Shown here one piece after another: positions 34,681-62,479 of a stretch of 64,000 nt of DNA. Under the pieces are notes generated by a model. That model was given only the letters and a program-made list of their open reading frames with translations. It had not been told where the DNA came from and did no database searches. The DNA comes from Biomphalaria glabrata (taxonomy: Eukaryota > Mollusca > Gastropoda > Planorbidae): assembly GCF_947242115.1 (NCBI RefSeq), contig NC_074711.1:59741809-59805808 (forward strand), read 5' to 3'. The position numbers and the translations under genes were made by a program. How positions within the stretch are numbered: the first letter of the stretch is position 1; the number at the start of each line of letters is the position of its first letter.

Positions 34681-36584
34681 TTGGAACCGAGATCATTCTT
34701 TTTAGTTTCTAATTTGTCAGTTTTACAGCATGTAATGAGTGACACTGTCCTTCTTGAGTGACAGTCCATGGAGAGTCCAAGCACTAAATAACACCTGCCA
34801 TATATCGCTCCTCAGTCACCCTCAGCAGCACGGGCCTATGACCAAGTAACAGATCTTCTGATGCTTGATCTTTATGAGAACATTCTATTTTGAACGTTTC
34901 AACGTGCCCGAGAAGGGAGCGGGAGGACCTAAGTCTAAGTCTAACGCACCGATACGGCGTACCGGCACCTTTTTCAATGTGGGGAAACAATTATTACCTT
35001 TTTTGCATTTTAACGTTTATTATTCATTTATTAGTAGTTCAAAGTGAAACAATCCATCACCGAGTACCGGCTCCTATATTTTTCAAAAAAAAAAAAAAGC
35101 ACTGTCTATGAGTATATGCAAAGTAACTCAGCCAATGAATACAAGAGGATAAGTAAGACTGTGACTTTCGGATAAAACCGAAAATGTTGGAAAACTTGTT
35201 TTGTATATTTTTAGTAAAATAAAAGTACACAGTATCTCAAACTTCCTTACAAAAATGAAAAGCTTGAGGACAAAGATAGTTTCATAAACTTCGTTCGGGT
35301 AAATCCGAAGAAGACACTGTGATCGACTTTCCAGTACAAGTGAGAGCATTAAAACGTGAGTTCCTGTTTTTCATTGACGCAGTTGGAGTTGAATGGGGCA
35401 GGAAATAAAGACTCTACAATGCATTGGGTAACACTGACAGAGCTCTAGACTCACTAGAGTATGTCTAACATGGTCTTACGCCACGCCGTGTCTCTAAAGG
35501 AAATGTAACTGTTAACAACGGACTCTATTACAAGATAGATCGTATCTAGACCTCTCTCTCTTTCTCTGTCTGTTGAGTGTGTTTGTTTCAGTCAAGGCCT
35601 CTCAAGTGGCAGCTGCTAGATCGTGTGTTAATCTGTCGGCTCATTCAATGCAGCGGAGACGGTGCGAGAGAAGATAATCGTTACAAGCAAACTGAAGTGT
35701 AGCAGACGATTGCCTTTCCTTTTTTAGAAAAATGTCTGATATTTAGATCTAGTTCTGCACGCCATGTACATGTATGTCACGACATAGTCTGTTGTGATAT
35801 TGCTAGAGGATTTGCGCAGTTATTCTAATTGACCAAATAAATCCGTTTCCAAGAAATGTGTCCATACATGATGTAGCAGCTTAGTCGCTTGCTTATTAGC
35901 GAGGTATACAAATACAATGAATTTAAAAAGCAAGGTTTTGCTGCCTTTTGGTGGCGTGATATGGGCTCTGAGCTGTAGTCTTGATGGTGCCCTGTTCGAA
36001 CTCATCCCTCCAGCTGTCATGTGGGGGTGGGGTGGGGGAGATTGAGCTAGAGTGTAAAAATATCTAATTTTGAAAGATTATTGGAAACATTTTAATGAAG
36101 CTAAAAACAAATTAGGCAAACAGGGTGAGTTGATAATAAGCTTTATAAAAAGTCCAAAAGTTTAATAAAAAAAAATTTTTAAGCTAATGACCTTTGCCTC
36201 AACATCAGGCTATTTAATTTCTTATCTCGGTAGACCCAAGATTTAAGCCACAGTATTTTACATTAAGATTGACTATTGGAAGCATATAAAAGTAAAGTTT
36301 TGCATCCTTTAAATACCTGTACTCTTAGTTGGATTGAAGGGAGGACATGCGGGGCTACCTCCCAGAGACCTCTACAAAAAGGAGACCCCCACAATAATGA
36401 AAATAAATCCACTATCGACGGGTCAGCAACTTTATGTATTTTATGTGAATTAATCTTCTCTTAGCATTTTTACAGATAAATTTAGAATCTTACAGTTGGC
36501 AACACAGTTGTGGTTTAGACTTTAGACGTGTCCGCGTGTAGCGTGCTCGTCATTTACTAAGCAGCTCTTAATTTATACGTTTTT

Positions 36585-36785
36585 TTTTAAAGACCAAAAT
36601 AAGCATTGTAAATATTTTTTTTAAGACCAAAATAAGCATTGTAAATATTTTTAAAGACCAAAATAAGCATTGTAAATATTTTTAATAAAGACCAAAATAA
36701 GCATTGTAAATATTTTTTTTAAAGACCAAAGTAAGCATTGTAAATATTTTTTTAAAGACCAAAATAAGCATTGTAAATATTTTTT
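36585..36785. repeat. 31-34-bp tandem array
   Basis: Six units of AAGACCAAAATAAGCATTGT plus AAATATTTTT with a variable T run. Confidence 0.92.
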
Positions 36786-37782
36786 CTTTACAGAAGGAAA
36801 AAGAGATTCAATTCAGAAGTATTGTATTTCTTTCTTCTAAAATATAGCATGCTTTTAGATATAGGACTAACTATTAATATTGATAAGTGAATTTTTATTA
36901 AAGCTTTCGAATACTGTAGGAACCTGTACAAAATCCTGCCATCACTTACCTACATACGCCTTAAGTATACTTAGTGTTTTCTTTTTTATTTAAAAAGAAC
37001 CAAAGTCATTAAATAATTTATAATCGTATTTCTTGTAATGTTTTTAAAATTAAAAAACAACATGCAATCACAACTGAAACTAAACAAAAAGTTCAACACA
37101 TTTTAAGGCCTCTTTGTCTGGCTCAAACGTAAAGTGCAAGTAATTGGACTATTTTAAACGTACAGCTGGTTATCTCGACAAAAAAAAAAAAAAGAATTAA
37201 AAAAAATAGCGATCCACCATAGTCCTATAAGACCCATCAGCGAAATGGCATATAAAGTAAACACCTCCTCGTATTTTTTATCAGTTCTTATTTATTTCGA
37301 AAGTAACTGCAGAAATAATAAAATGGTATTACAAAGACTCCATTTTTCTACATTTCCCACATATTCACATTCGTTTTCCCTCATACAATAAAGCATAACT
37401 AGAGGTCGAAGTTGAAATGTATGGAAATTTCCATTGTCAAAACGTTTCCTGATAAGGCGATTTTAAAGCACCAACGGACATCGGCCGAGAAAAATTCCCA
37501 TACTATGCTTCTAAATAGATGAGGAAATGGTAAGCTAGAATAGCCAAGGCTATTCATTCCGTTGAAAACAAAATTTCGCTCAAAATGACTTTTTAACTAA
37601 AAAACTTTTCTACGAACACTCCTATAATAAGCTAAAAAGCCATTAATGATAATTTAGTTTTGCCGTCCTCCTTTTTTTAATCTCTTGTTACTAATTAGTG
37701 ATATTAATATGTACATAAATGTTTAAACGAAGTGCAGAATTCATTTTCATAAGTATGGTTATTTTTCTATTATTTTCTATTA

Positions 37783-37955
37783 TTTTTAGCGGCCCCCGAA
37801 AGGGGAAAAGACGCTATAAGTTTTGTGCGAAATGTCTGTCCGTCTGTCCGTCCATCCCGTTTTGATCTCTTAAACTAGAAAAGATATTGAAAATCCGACA
37901 TCACAATATTTTAGACCATTCAAAGTTCTGATGCAACGGCTACTTTTTTTTTCTA
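37783..37955 (+). repeat. dispersed repeat, GGCCCCCGAAAGGGG family
   Basis: A high-similarity copy of 1540-1712, with the same GACATCACAATATTTTAGAC and GCAACGGCTACTTTTT segments. Confidence 0.8.
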
Positions 37956-38192
37956 AAAGTGAAAATCTAATTTTTTAAATCAGTTATGCAAGCAGTTTTT
38001 TAAAGAGAAAAAGCTAATTAGTATGCATTATAAGTTAGACCTAATTTTAAACGAATAGTAATCTTGTAAACTTCATTTTCCTGAAATTTTTAATATGCTG
38101 CAGAAATATATTTTTTTTTTTTTAGGATTCGAATAAGAGATTATGCCTTTTCAAAACAATTAAATCAATTATAAGACATCAGTTAGGCCAGG

Positions 38193-38462
38193 GGAGGTAC
38201 GGTGGCTGAGCGGTAAAGCGCTTGGCTTCCGAACCCAGGTCGCGGGCTCGAATCCTGGTGAAGACAGGGATTTTCAACTTTGGAATCTTTGGGCGCCTCT
38301 GAGTCCACTCAGCTCTAATGGATACCTGACATTAGTTGGGGAAAAGTAAAGGCGGTTGGTCGTTGTGTTGACTACATGACACCCTAGTTAACCGTAGGCC
38401 ACGAAAAACAGATGAACTTTACATCATCTGCCCTATAGACCACAAGGTATGAAAGGGGAACT
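38193..38462 (+). mobile_element. complete tRNA-derived SINE-A with target duplication
   Basis: The head CGGTGGCTGAGCGGTAAAGC (A box) and GCGGGCTCGAATCCTGGTGA (B box) are followed by the body with GACATTAGTTGGGGAAAAGT and the tail GATGAACTTTACATCATCTG. The 12-bp AGTTAGGCCAGG flanks it on both sides (38181-38192 and 38463-38474). This is the reference copy for the family in this window. Confidence 0.92.
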
Positions 38463-38629
38463 AGTTAGGCCAGGTTCACATCTAACTTTACTTCACTTTC
38501 CCCTATCCTTTGATCTGCTGTACCGTTGGGGCACTACAAAAGATCTGTTAACATTCTTTCTCCATTCTATCTCTCATTTGTCTTTGATATAATTTCATTT
38601 GGATGTTCTTTCTGAAAATATTGAAGCCT

Positions 38630-38685
38630 GCCTGGGTGGACCACTTCGGGGGCCGATTTTGAGTTTGTGTTTCCACACAAACTGT
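38630..38685 (+). repeat. CTTCGGGGGCCG repeat end
   Basis: GGACCACTTCGGGGGCCGAT followed by TTGAGTTTGTGTTTCCACAC recurs at 53155-53203. The CTTCGGGGGCCG core is the inverse of the GGCCCCCGAAAG head at 37790, so these may be the two ends of one element. Confidence 0.6.
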
Positions 38686-40223
38686 CTTTCGTAGCCTTTT
38701 TATACTATACCTATAAAAAAAAAAAAAAAAAAGCAACAAAAAACGTGCATTATCGAATATAGGTCATCTTCCGAAATTAATGCATTTTTTAAAATTAAGT
38801 TTTTGCAAGGCCTGGGTACATTTAAATAGGCCACTCATTTTTATTATAGTGGTTAACTGGTCATCATCGGGTTTAATGGCTGTCGTGATCTTGTTTTTAA
38901 TCTCTTCGTTTGTGGTGCGGTCTTTGTATAGCATCTCAGTTCCATTACTATATACGAGTCTTCTCTCTAATTCTGCAGTTAGCTTCCAAGACTCGCAAGA
39001 ATTATACAAATATGGGCATGACTATAAGGATTGCATCAGTCTGATTTAGTGAACAAATTTAGCCCTAGGCTTTTTTCTTTCAAGATTGTTTTGAGTGTTG
39101 CAAGTGCTGCTGTGGACTTCAATTCTGTCTATCTATCCTAGTAGCGCTCCAGCCCGTGCTCTGGCCTGCTTCAACACATCCCTACATTCAGATCTCTCCT
39201 GAGCCTTTCGTCTCCACGCCCGAAACCCAAGCTGTTGTAGATCTGCTTTCCATACATCATCAATCCATCGCATTTGGGATCTGCCTTTGGGTCAAACAGC
39301 GCGCGCGTGTCTGTGTGTGTGTGTGGGGGGGGGGACTGCATGTGAGATCGAGTTGATGGTGATTAAATGCACTGAACATGTGTTCTAAAATACCCGCAGT
39401 AACAAGAGTTTATGACATGGAGAGTAAAACGACGTGGACTAGCCTCCTATAGGGAGGAGGCGAGATAGAATTTTGTAGTTTCTTTCTTTCTTTAAAAGAA
39501 ATATTTGATCACAAGTTTCGTAGCAGGCTATATATCGACATCAGTTCCAAGCAGAGAAAGGAGATGTGGATCATGGGAAGAGTGAAAACAAATTTAATGC
39601 AACAAGGAGGACAATAGTTATAATGCTTCATGAAAGAAATTACATGATAGAACTAATGGAAGCTTAATTTCCTCTATTTTAACATGCCTATAACAAGCTA
39701 TTTCGCTATTTTTTTTACGCCTTTTGCTCATTATAACTTTCGCAAAAAATTACGTTCGCAGATTAGATCGGCCCCTACCACAAGTTGACTTGAATTATAA
39801 ATTTAATATCTGATATGGAAAAAAGACTCAAATTTAGTTCTATCGCCCAATAGCTGAGGAGTCCGAAGATGTTTTCATTTTTTAAATAAGTTTAACCATT
39901 GCGGAGTTATAAATTCTAAACTAAAAACTGGCACAAAAGCGTTCGCCATTGGTCCTTTCCCCTAGATAGTAGACCTAGACTGGAACACGGAAACACAATC
40001 GTATCCAAGAATGATCTGATAACAGACCTATATAGATATAGGCCTATATAGATTGTTCTATGCGTACTAAAAATAGAGTCTCTTTCAGTAAAGTCGAATG
40101 AACAGTGTGGTTTAGAATCTTAGGAAAAGAGAATACGTACATAGTTATATTATAAACGTTTCAAAGAATTCGATATATAATAGAGCAGTTGAAGTCATAT
40201 ATGTACAAGTACTGGATATAACA
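38686..40223. other. 3' flank of gene B and intergenic DNA
   Basis: No gene supported apart from the LINE fragment at 39125-39300. Overlapping opposite-strand frames of 81-89 codons at 38764-39049 show no recognisable domain. Confidence 0.45.
39125..39300 (-). mobile_element. LINE C-terminal fragment
   Basis: On the - strand one frame reads MRWIDDVWKADLQQLGFRAW followed by RRKAQERSECRDVLKQARA. This is the conserved C-terminal tail of many Jockey/RTE-type LINEs. Confidence 0.72.
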
Positions 40224-55234
<15,011 letters not shown>

Positions 55235-56157
55235 CTTCTGAATTCTGTCGAATTTTTTTTAAAATTCTGTTTCTTTGACTCTGTCGGTCGCCTTTTTCTA
55301 GGCTGTATGAACTGGTCTAATCACCAAAGCTGAAGTGAAACGGATCTCGTTAAATACTGCCGCCCTAAAAGCAAGGACGCCATGACCCAGTTATCTCAAC
55401 GGATTTGATAATAAGTTTGTATTCTTAATAAAGAACGTTATAGAAGAACAAGAAAACAATACGTGAAATATATCACACACCCATTGAGTCTATTTGGCAT
55501 ACACAGAAATAGTTAGTTTGCACTACTGTCCAATAGATAGATAAATAGTTGGGGGTACGTAGACACAGTGCTAAATCGCTTGTCTTCCGAACCGAGGGGT
55601 CTCGAGTCGAATCCGGTGAGGACTGGCATTTTAAATTTCAGGCTTTTTTAGGGCGCCTTTGAGTCCACTCAACTCTATGGGTACTTGGTTGGGGAAAGTA
55701 AAGGCGGCTGGCTGGACCTTTTTTTTTTAAATCGCTTTTATTAACTCATTATACATCTTACATCTTTCTTGTATGTCTAGATGTTTGCCATCATGTCCAC
55801 TTCTACTTTGCAAGCGTCATCAAAGTTTTGCATACAAGCTCATTTTCGACGACAACTTACGTATCAAATTTAAAAGAACAGATAATTTAGTCCTAATTAA
55901 TATTTTTTTTAATAGAATATATAGAATTACATAATTAGCCAAGTTGAGATAAGTCTTATGTAGACATTTAGGCGATTAGAATTATGGTGTGTTAGTATAA
56001 TATCAAAAATATGTCAGAGAGTGTCTGGTAATTTGTGTGTCTTTGTAATGGTTTTGGTAATTAACATTGTCCTATTTACCACTTTTACATATCATTTTAT
56101 CTGCTATATCATTATTAATAAATAAAGATACAAAACACACGCTATACTACACTAGAG
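55235..56157. other. 5' flank of gene B and intergenic DNA
   Basis: No core promoter is identified with confidence. A truncated SINE-A lies at 55548-55715. The rest is AT-rich without a gene. Confidence 0.5.
55548..55715 (+). mobile_element. SINE-A, truncated and diverged
   Basis: ACAGTGCTAAATCGCTTGTC, GTCTCGAGTCGAATCCGGTG and GGTTGGGGAAAGTAAAGGCG follow the SINE-A order; the tail is missing. Confidence 0.75.
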
Positions 56158-56840
56158 CAGGGGTGGTCAACCTTTTTTTGTATCGAGGGCCGCATACAAA
56201 AAAAATGGTAGGCCTAATGGTGGGCCGCATATTATTACAGCTTAAAAAATACGCTAGCTAATTGTGTATATTGTCTTTTAATTCATATTTATACTGTATT
56301 ATACATTTACCTTTCACTTTGTCATACTCCCAATTGAGGAATTACAACAAGAGTTAACAATTTCTGAAATCAATTTTACGATTTAAAAATAAGCAAAAAT
56401 TGCTATTGTCTTTTTACATCTGAACATTTACAGTTGTACTTAATGTGAAGTATTTAACTGTTCACGCTCGTGCGTAATGTTCCGGAACTTACTAGTTGTT
56501 ATCCTTGTGACTGCTGTCAAATTACAATCAGTCACAATCGACATGTGATTACACTTGTTTAGTTTCCACACACACTTCCACACACACAAATGTTTCTTCA
56601 CAAATGTATGTTAACCCACAAAAATGTGAAAGTTCAGCAGCACATTTTTTTTAAAGTGTGGAAATACAGCTTTTGGCATCCATTAAGTTCCAGCGAAATA
56701 ACTGACTGGAACTTCTCTTTCATGCTATAACGTGCATGGAGTTAAGTCCTCTGGAGCTGAATCAGCTTCTGCGCTAAATGGTGAGCTGTTGGTATTGAAA
56801 ACTAGTTCTTTATGTTTTAAAATTTGCTTTTATAAATTCC
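56158..56840 (+). mobile_element. hAT-type element, left end
   Basis: CAGGGGTGGTCAACCTTTTT followed by CGAGGGCCGCATAC is a characteristic hAT terminus. CACTAGAG (56150-56157) would be its target site, but a matching right end and duplication were not found. The right boundary is a guess. Confidence 0.6.
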
Positions 56841-56879
56841 ATAACTAAGGAGTCTTGTGAGTGTAACTGGCAACACTAT

Positions 56880-57200
56880 TGCAGACTCCTTGCCCCACCA
56901 CGGAGGGCAAATTCCACCCACTGAACAGGTTGTAAGCTTTCATCATGCTCTGGCTAAAAAAAACAGAAATGGAAAAGTGGTTTGAGTGCTGGGACAAGTC
57001 CCAAAAAGCCCGTGGAGTCTGGGAGCGCATGAAGCGCCCTGACCTCACTTCCCCGTGTTGGAGGCTGTCCAGGCCTGGGCAAGCTATTATAGCACAGTGC
57101 AGGACAGGCCATTGTCCTGTTGGCTCATATTTCTCGCGGCTATGGCCAAATTTCGATTCACGGTTCCCCAGCTGCGGGGAAGATGAGGAAATGAGGAGAC
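56880..57200 (+). mobile_element. LINE C-terminal fragment
   Basis: One frame reads WRLSRPGQAIIAQCRTGHCP then VGSYFSRLWPNFDSRFPSCG. This is the RTGHCP...C.CG tail found downstream of reverse transcriptase in several LINE clades. It directly adjoins the 35-bp array. Confidence 0.7.
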
Positions 57201-60200
57201 CAGAATGAATATTAGAACCTAGTTTCCTTTGAGACCAGAATGAACGGTAGAACCTAGTTTAATTTGAGACCAGAATGAACATTAGAACCTAGTTTCCTTT
57301 GAGACCAGAATGAACATTAGAACCTAGTTTCCTTTGAGACCAGAAAGAATATTAGAACCTAGTTTCGTTTGAGACCAGAATGAACAGTAGAACCTAGTTT
57401 TGTTTGAGTCCAGAATGAACATTAGAACCTAGTTTCCTTTGAGACCAGAATGAACATTAGAACCTAGTTTCTTTTTAGACCAGAATGAACATTAGAACCT
57501 AGTTTCCTTTGAGACCAGAATGAATATTAGAACCTAGTTTTGTTTGAGACCAGAATGAACATTAGAACCTAGTTTCGTTTGAGACCAGAATGAACATTAG
57601 AACCTAGTTTCGTTTGAGACCAGAATGAACAGTAGAACCTAGTTTTGTTTGATACCAGAATGAACATTAGAACCTAGTTTCCTTTGAGACCAGAATGAAC
57701 ATTAGAACCTAGTTTCCTTTGAGACCAGAATGAACAGTAGAATCTAGTTTCCTTTGAGACCAGAATGAACATTAGAACCTAATTTCGTTTGAGACCAGAA
57801 TGAACAGTAGAACCTAGTTTTGTTTGAGACCAGAAAAAACATTAGAACCTAGTTTCGTTTGAGACCAGAATGAACAGTAGAAACTAGTTTTGTTTGAGAC
57901 CAGAATGAACATTAGAATCTAGTTTCCTTTGAGACCAGAATGAACATTAGAACCTAGTTTTGTTTGAGACCAGAATGAACATTAGAACCTAGTTTCCTTT
58001 GAGACCAGAATGAACATTAGAACCTAGTTTTCTTTGAGACCAGAATGAATATTAGAACCTAGTTTCGTTTGAGACCAGAATGAACAGTAGAACCTAGTTT
58101 CCTTTGAGACCAGTACGAACATTAGAACCTAGTTTTGTTTGAGACCAGAATGAACATTAGAACCTAGTTTCCTTTGAGACCAGAATGAACATTAGAACCT
58201 AGTTTTCTTTGAGACCAGAATGAATATTAGAACCTAGTTTCGTTTGAGACCAGAATGAACATTAGAACCTAGTTTCCTTTGAGACCAGAATGAACATTAG
58301 AACCTAGTTTTGTTTGAGACCAGAATGAAAATTAGAACCTAGTTTCCTTTGAGACCAGAATGAACATTAGAACCTAGTTTCGTTTGAGACCAGAATGAAC
58401 ATTAGAACCTAGTTTCCTTTGAGACCAAAATGAACATTAGAACCTAGTTTCCTTTGAGATAAGAAAGAACAGTAGAATCTAGTTTCCTTTGAGACCAGAA
58501 TGAACATTAGAACCTAGTTTCGTTTGAGACCAGAATGAACATTAGAACCTAGTTTTGTTTGAGACCAGAATGAACATTATAACCTAGTTTCGTTTGAGAC
58601 CAGAATGAACAGTAGAAACTAGTTTTGTTTGAGACCAGAATGAACATTAGAACCTAGTTTCCTTTGAGACCAGAATGAACATTAGAACCTAGTTTTATTT
58701 GAGACCAGAATGAACATTAGAACCTAGTTTCATTTGAGACCAGAATGAACATTAGAACCTAGTTTCCTTTGAGACCAGAATGAACATTAGAAATTAGTTT
58801 CCTTTGAGACCAGAATGAACATTAGAACCTAGTTTCGTTTGAGACCAGAATGAACAGTAGAACCTAGTTTCGTTTGAGACCAGAATGAACGTTAGAACCT
58901 AGTTTCCTATGAGACCAGAATGAACATTAGAACCTAGTTTCCTTTGAGACCAGAATGAATATTAGAACCTAGTTTTCTTTTGAGACCAGAATGAACAGTA
59001 GAACCTAGTTTTGTTTGAGTTCAGAATGAACATTAGAACCTAGTTTCCTTTGAGACCAGAATGAACATTACAACCTAGTTTACTTTGAGACCAGAATGAA
59101 AATTAGAACCTAGTTTCCTTTGAGACCAGAATGAACATTAGAACCTAGTTTCCTTTGAGACCAGAATGAACAGTAGAACCTAGTTTTGTTTGATACCAGA
59201 ATGAACATTAGAACCTAGTTTCGTTTGAGACCAGAATGAACATTAGAACCTAGTTTCGTTTGAGACCAGAATGAACAGTAGAACCTAGTTTTGTTTGATA
59301 CCAGAATGAACATTAAAACCTAGTTTCCTTTGAGACCAGAATGAACATTAGAACCTAGTTTTATTTGAGACCAGAATGAACATTAGAACCTAGTTTCGTT
59401 TGAGACCAGAATGAACAGTAGAACCTAGTTTTGTTTGAGACCAGAATGAACATTAGAACCTAGTTTCGTTTGAGACCAGAATGAATAGTAGAAACTAGTT
59501 TTGTTTGAGACCAGAATGAACATTAGAACCTAGTTTCCTTTGAGACCAGAATGAACATTAGAACCTAGTTTTATTTAAGACCAGAATGAACATTAGAACC
59601 TAGTTTCCTTTGAGACCAGAATGAACATTAGAACCTAGTTTCCTTTGAGACCAGAATGAACATTAGAACCTAGTTTCCTTTGAGACCAGAATGAACATTA
59701 GAACCTAGTTTCGTTTGAGATCAGAATGAACAATAGAACCTAGTTTTGTTTGAGACCAGAATGAACATTAGAACCTAGTTTCCTTTGAGACCAGAATGAA
59801 CATTAGAACCTAGTTTCCTTTGAGACCAGAATGAACATTAGAATCTAGTTTCCTTTGAGACCAGAATGAACATTAGAACCTAGTTTCCTTTAAGACCAGA
59901 ATGAACAGTAGAACCTAGTTTTGTTTGAGACCAGAATGAACATTAGAACCTAGTTTCCTTTGAGACCAGAATGAACATTAGAACCTAGTTTTATTTGAGA
60001 CCAGAATCAACATTAGAACCTAGTTTCATTTGAGACCAGAATGAACATTAGAACCTAGTTTCCTTTGAGACCAGAATGAACATTAGAACCTAGTTTCCTT
60101 TGAGACCAGAATGAACATTAGAACCTAGTTTCGTTTGAGACCAGAATGAACAGTAGAACCTAGTTTCGTTTGAGACCAGAATGAACATTAGAACCTAGTT

Positions 60201-60563
60201 TCCTTGGAGACCAGAATGAACATTAGAACCTAGTTTTATTTGAGACCAGAATCAACATTAGAACCTAGTTTCATTTGAGACCAGAATGAACATTAGAACC
60301 TAGTTTCCTTTGAGACCAGAATGAACATTAGAACCTAGTTTCGTTTGAGACCAGAATGAACAGTAGAACCTAGTTTCGTTTGAGACCAGAATGAACATTA
60401 GAACCTAGTTTCCTTGGAGACCAGAATGAACATTAGAACCTAGTTTTGTTTGAGACCAGAATGAACATTAGAACCTAGTTTTGTTTGATACCAGAATGAA
60501 AATTAGAACCTAGTTTCCTTTGAGACCAGAATGAACATTAGAACCTAGTTTCCTTTCAGACCA
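57185..60563. repeat. 35-bp satellite, about 96 copies
   Basis: The unit GAGACCAGAATGAACATTAG then AACCTAGTTTCCTTT has strict 35-bp period over 3.4 kb. Variation is concentrated in two places, ACATTAG/ACAGTAG and TTTCCTTT/TTTCGTTT/TTTTGTTT. Linked variants show higher-order copying (see findings). No open frame or gene. Confidence 0.97.
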
Positions 60564-60589
60564 GTTGGAAGAACGTTCTTTCTAGTATA

Positions 60590-60640
60590 ACCCTCCCCCC
60601 CCCCTTTTTCCCTACTAAATGCCCCCCCCCCCCTTTTCGC
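60590..60640. repeat. C-tract cluster
   Basis: Two long C runs separated by T-rich spacer, just after the 35-bp array; prone to assembly error. Confidence 0.8.
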
Positions 60641-60894
60641 GCTGTTTGTGCATGAGATCTTGTAACTCCGTTATCAGGCCAGACAGTGCATTGGTCGTCT
60701 ATTTGGTCATAGGATGCTTACTCTCTGTGTTATCGCTTGGAATTCCGGGAAACTCATATTTCCTTGTCTTTAAGCAGGAATGAACTCTTTGTGTCATTTG
60801 TGACATGTACATGTAACGAAAACAAACACAAACAAACAAGAAAAACCAAAAAAATACTTAAAACAAAAATGTTTATTCGAAGTGTAATTGCATC

Positions 60895-61255
60895 ACTTAT
60901 TTATGATAGAGAAATGAAAACGGCTCTAAAGATTTTGTTTCAAATATCAAGGATCACGTGTACTAATGAGAAATACAAATCTCAACTCGTTGGCCACATT
61001 GAGAAAACTCAAGGTTGACCGTTATATTGGTTTAAACATTTTTCATTCATATCAAATTAATTTTGGCTAGATATCTTTTAATGAATGAAAGGATATTGAA
61101 TGACGTCAAAAAAAAAACTTGACACCGCTTACGTCACTGGACCTACAGAAGTAGGGGCCTACACTAAAAACATTTATTTGCAAACATGAACAAGTTTTAA
61201 TTAATCAATAAGTCTAATTAAACATTTGCGCACCATCTTATTGTAGGCTCCATTA
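60895..61255 (+). repeat. Helitron-like repeat, copy 1
   Basis: It contains GAAAACGGCTCTAAAGATTT, CTCAACTCGTTGGCCACATT, TAATTTTGGCTAGATATC and AAACATTTGCGCACCATCTT in the same order as copy 2 at 61337-61735. Confidence 0.75.
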
Positions 61256-61336
61256 GCCTTTTCAACAATGTAAATGCTACCTATACGGCTCTCCGCAATT
61301 AATGTCTAAACAATTTATAAATCACACAAAACACAA

Positions 61337-61735
61337 TCCTATACTCTTAAGCGAGCAATTCTTGTATGTATGTATGTATGTATATATATTTATATATATA
61401 TAAATTTTATTTCGAAAACGGCTCTAACGATTTTCTTTAAAAGTTCACGGTATGTGCATAATAGTGAGAAAAAAATTCTCAACTCATTGGCCACATCGGG
61501 AAAACTCGAGGTCGACCTTTATATCGGTTTGAAAATGCCTCATTATCGAAAAATTAATTTTGGCTGGAATGTTTTATGAATGAAAATTTTCCGTGACGTG
61601 AACGGGAAAAACGCTGCCTACGTCACTAGGCTTACCGCAGTACACTAAAATATTTCTTTGCAAACAAGAACGAGTTCTCAAGGATCAATAGACCTAATTA
61701 AACATTTGCGCACCATCTTACTGTAGATTGATTTA
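61337..61735 (+). mobile_element. Helitron-like repeat, copy 2, with candidate 5' end
   Basis: It starts TCCTATACTCTTAAGCGAGC after an A, as expected of a Helitron 5' terminus, followed by a (GTAT)n run and GAAAACGGCTCTAACGATTT. The body aligns to copy 1. A 3' hairpin with CTRR was not found, so it is probably truncated. Confidence 0.55.
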
Positions 61736-61859
61736 TTATAGAACTATAAAAGAAAAGTAATGAAATTAAATGTGCCAATGTACGATTAGTTATTGTGTTT
61801 TGAAGGCTTTATAAATTGATAACACTTTAATTGCCTAGAGCGGTGTAGATACCTTGTAC

Positions 61860-62240
61860 TTTGTTGTTTATTTTGCTGGTGACCTTCAGCTGTTCTATTT
61901 CAGCTAAAGCAAGTTGGCGCCTGTCTTTTAAGCGTTTCGGTATTACGTCGTCCACTTTTTTAGCTCACCAAAAAAAGACTGCCTTTGGCATGCGTTCGTC
62001 TGAGGTTCGTCTTCCATACAGGATACCGCTCTGTCCAGCGTAACTGACGGACTTAAAGAATTACCTCTATTCAAAGGCCCCGGATACACATTTGAGACCA
62101 AAGAAAATCTGCTGCCGAGAACAGAGGCAGACGCGAAAAGAAAATCTTAATCGACCACTGTTTGACAATGGTTATGCTTGCCCTGGATGTGGCAAAATTT
62201 GTAGGTCACAGCAGGGGCTGCGTAGCCACGGGAAATACTG
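61860..62240 (+). mobile_element. LINE 3' fragment with C-terminal zinc finger
   Basis: One frame near 62130-62235 reads LFDNGYACPGCGKICRSQQG followed by LRSHGKYC. It matches the Cys2-His-Cys type finger at the end of many LINE ORF2 proteins and resembles the one at 7600-7655. Confidence 0.65.
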
Positions 62241-62479
62241 CAATCCTCATTAATCTTAGGAATCGAAGACAAGCCTTATTATTATTTTTTTTGCTGTTGA
62301 ATTATTACCATAAGTTCGTGCTTTGTGTCTACTGTCCCGTACCAAAACAAAGGAAATGGTCATAACACAGCTTCTCTACGCCTTACGTGCTCACACTGAA
62401 CATGATATCTAGCCAGCGGCCAACGAGTTTGCGTACGCTGCAGCCTCTTTTTATTTAACTATACACCTCGGTAAAAAGC

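Larger units (their letters stand above)
33580..37782. other. intergenic region between gene A and gene B
   Basis: Upstream flank of gene A. No gene supported. It contains the repeat clusters at 33925-34160, 34245-34345 and 36585-36785, a pyrimidine-rich tract at 34590-34680, and a stretch at 35930-36015 that faintly resembles a SINE-B head. The gene A flank near 33690-33720 (ACGGATCTTGTTAGC) resembles the gene B flank near 55340 (ACGGATCTCGTTAAA). Confidence 0.5.
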
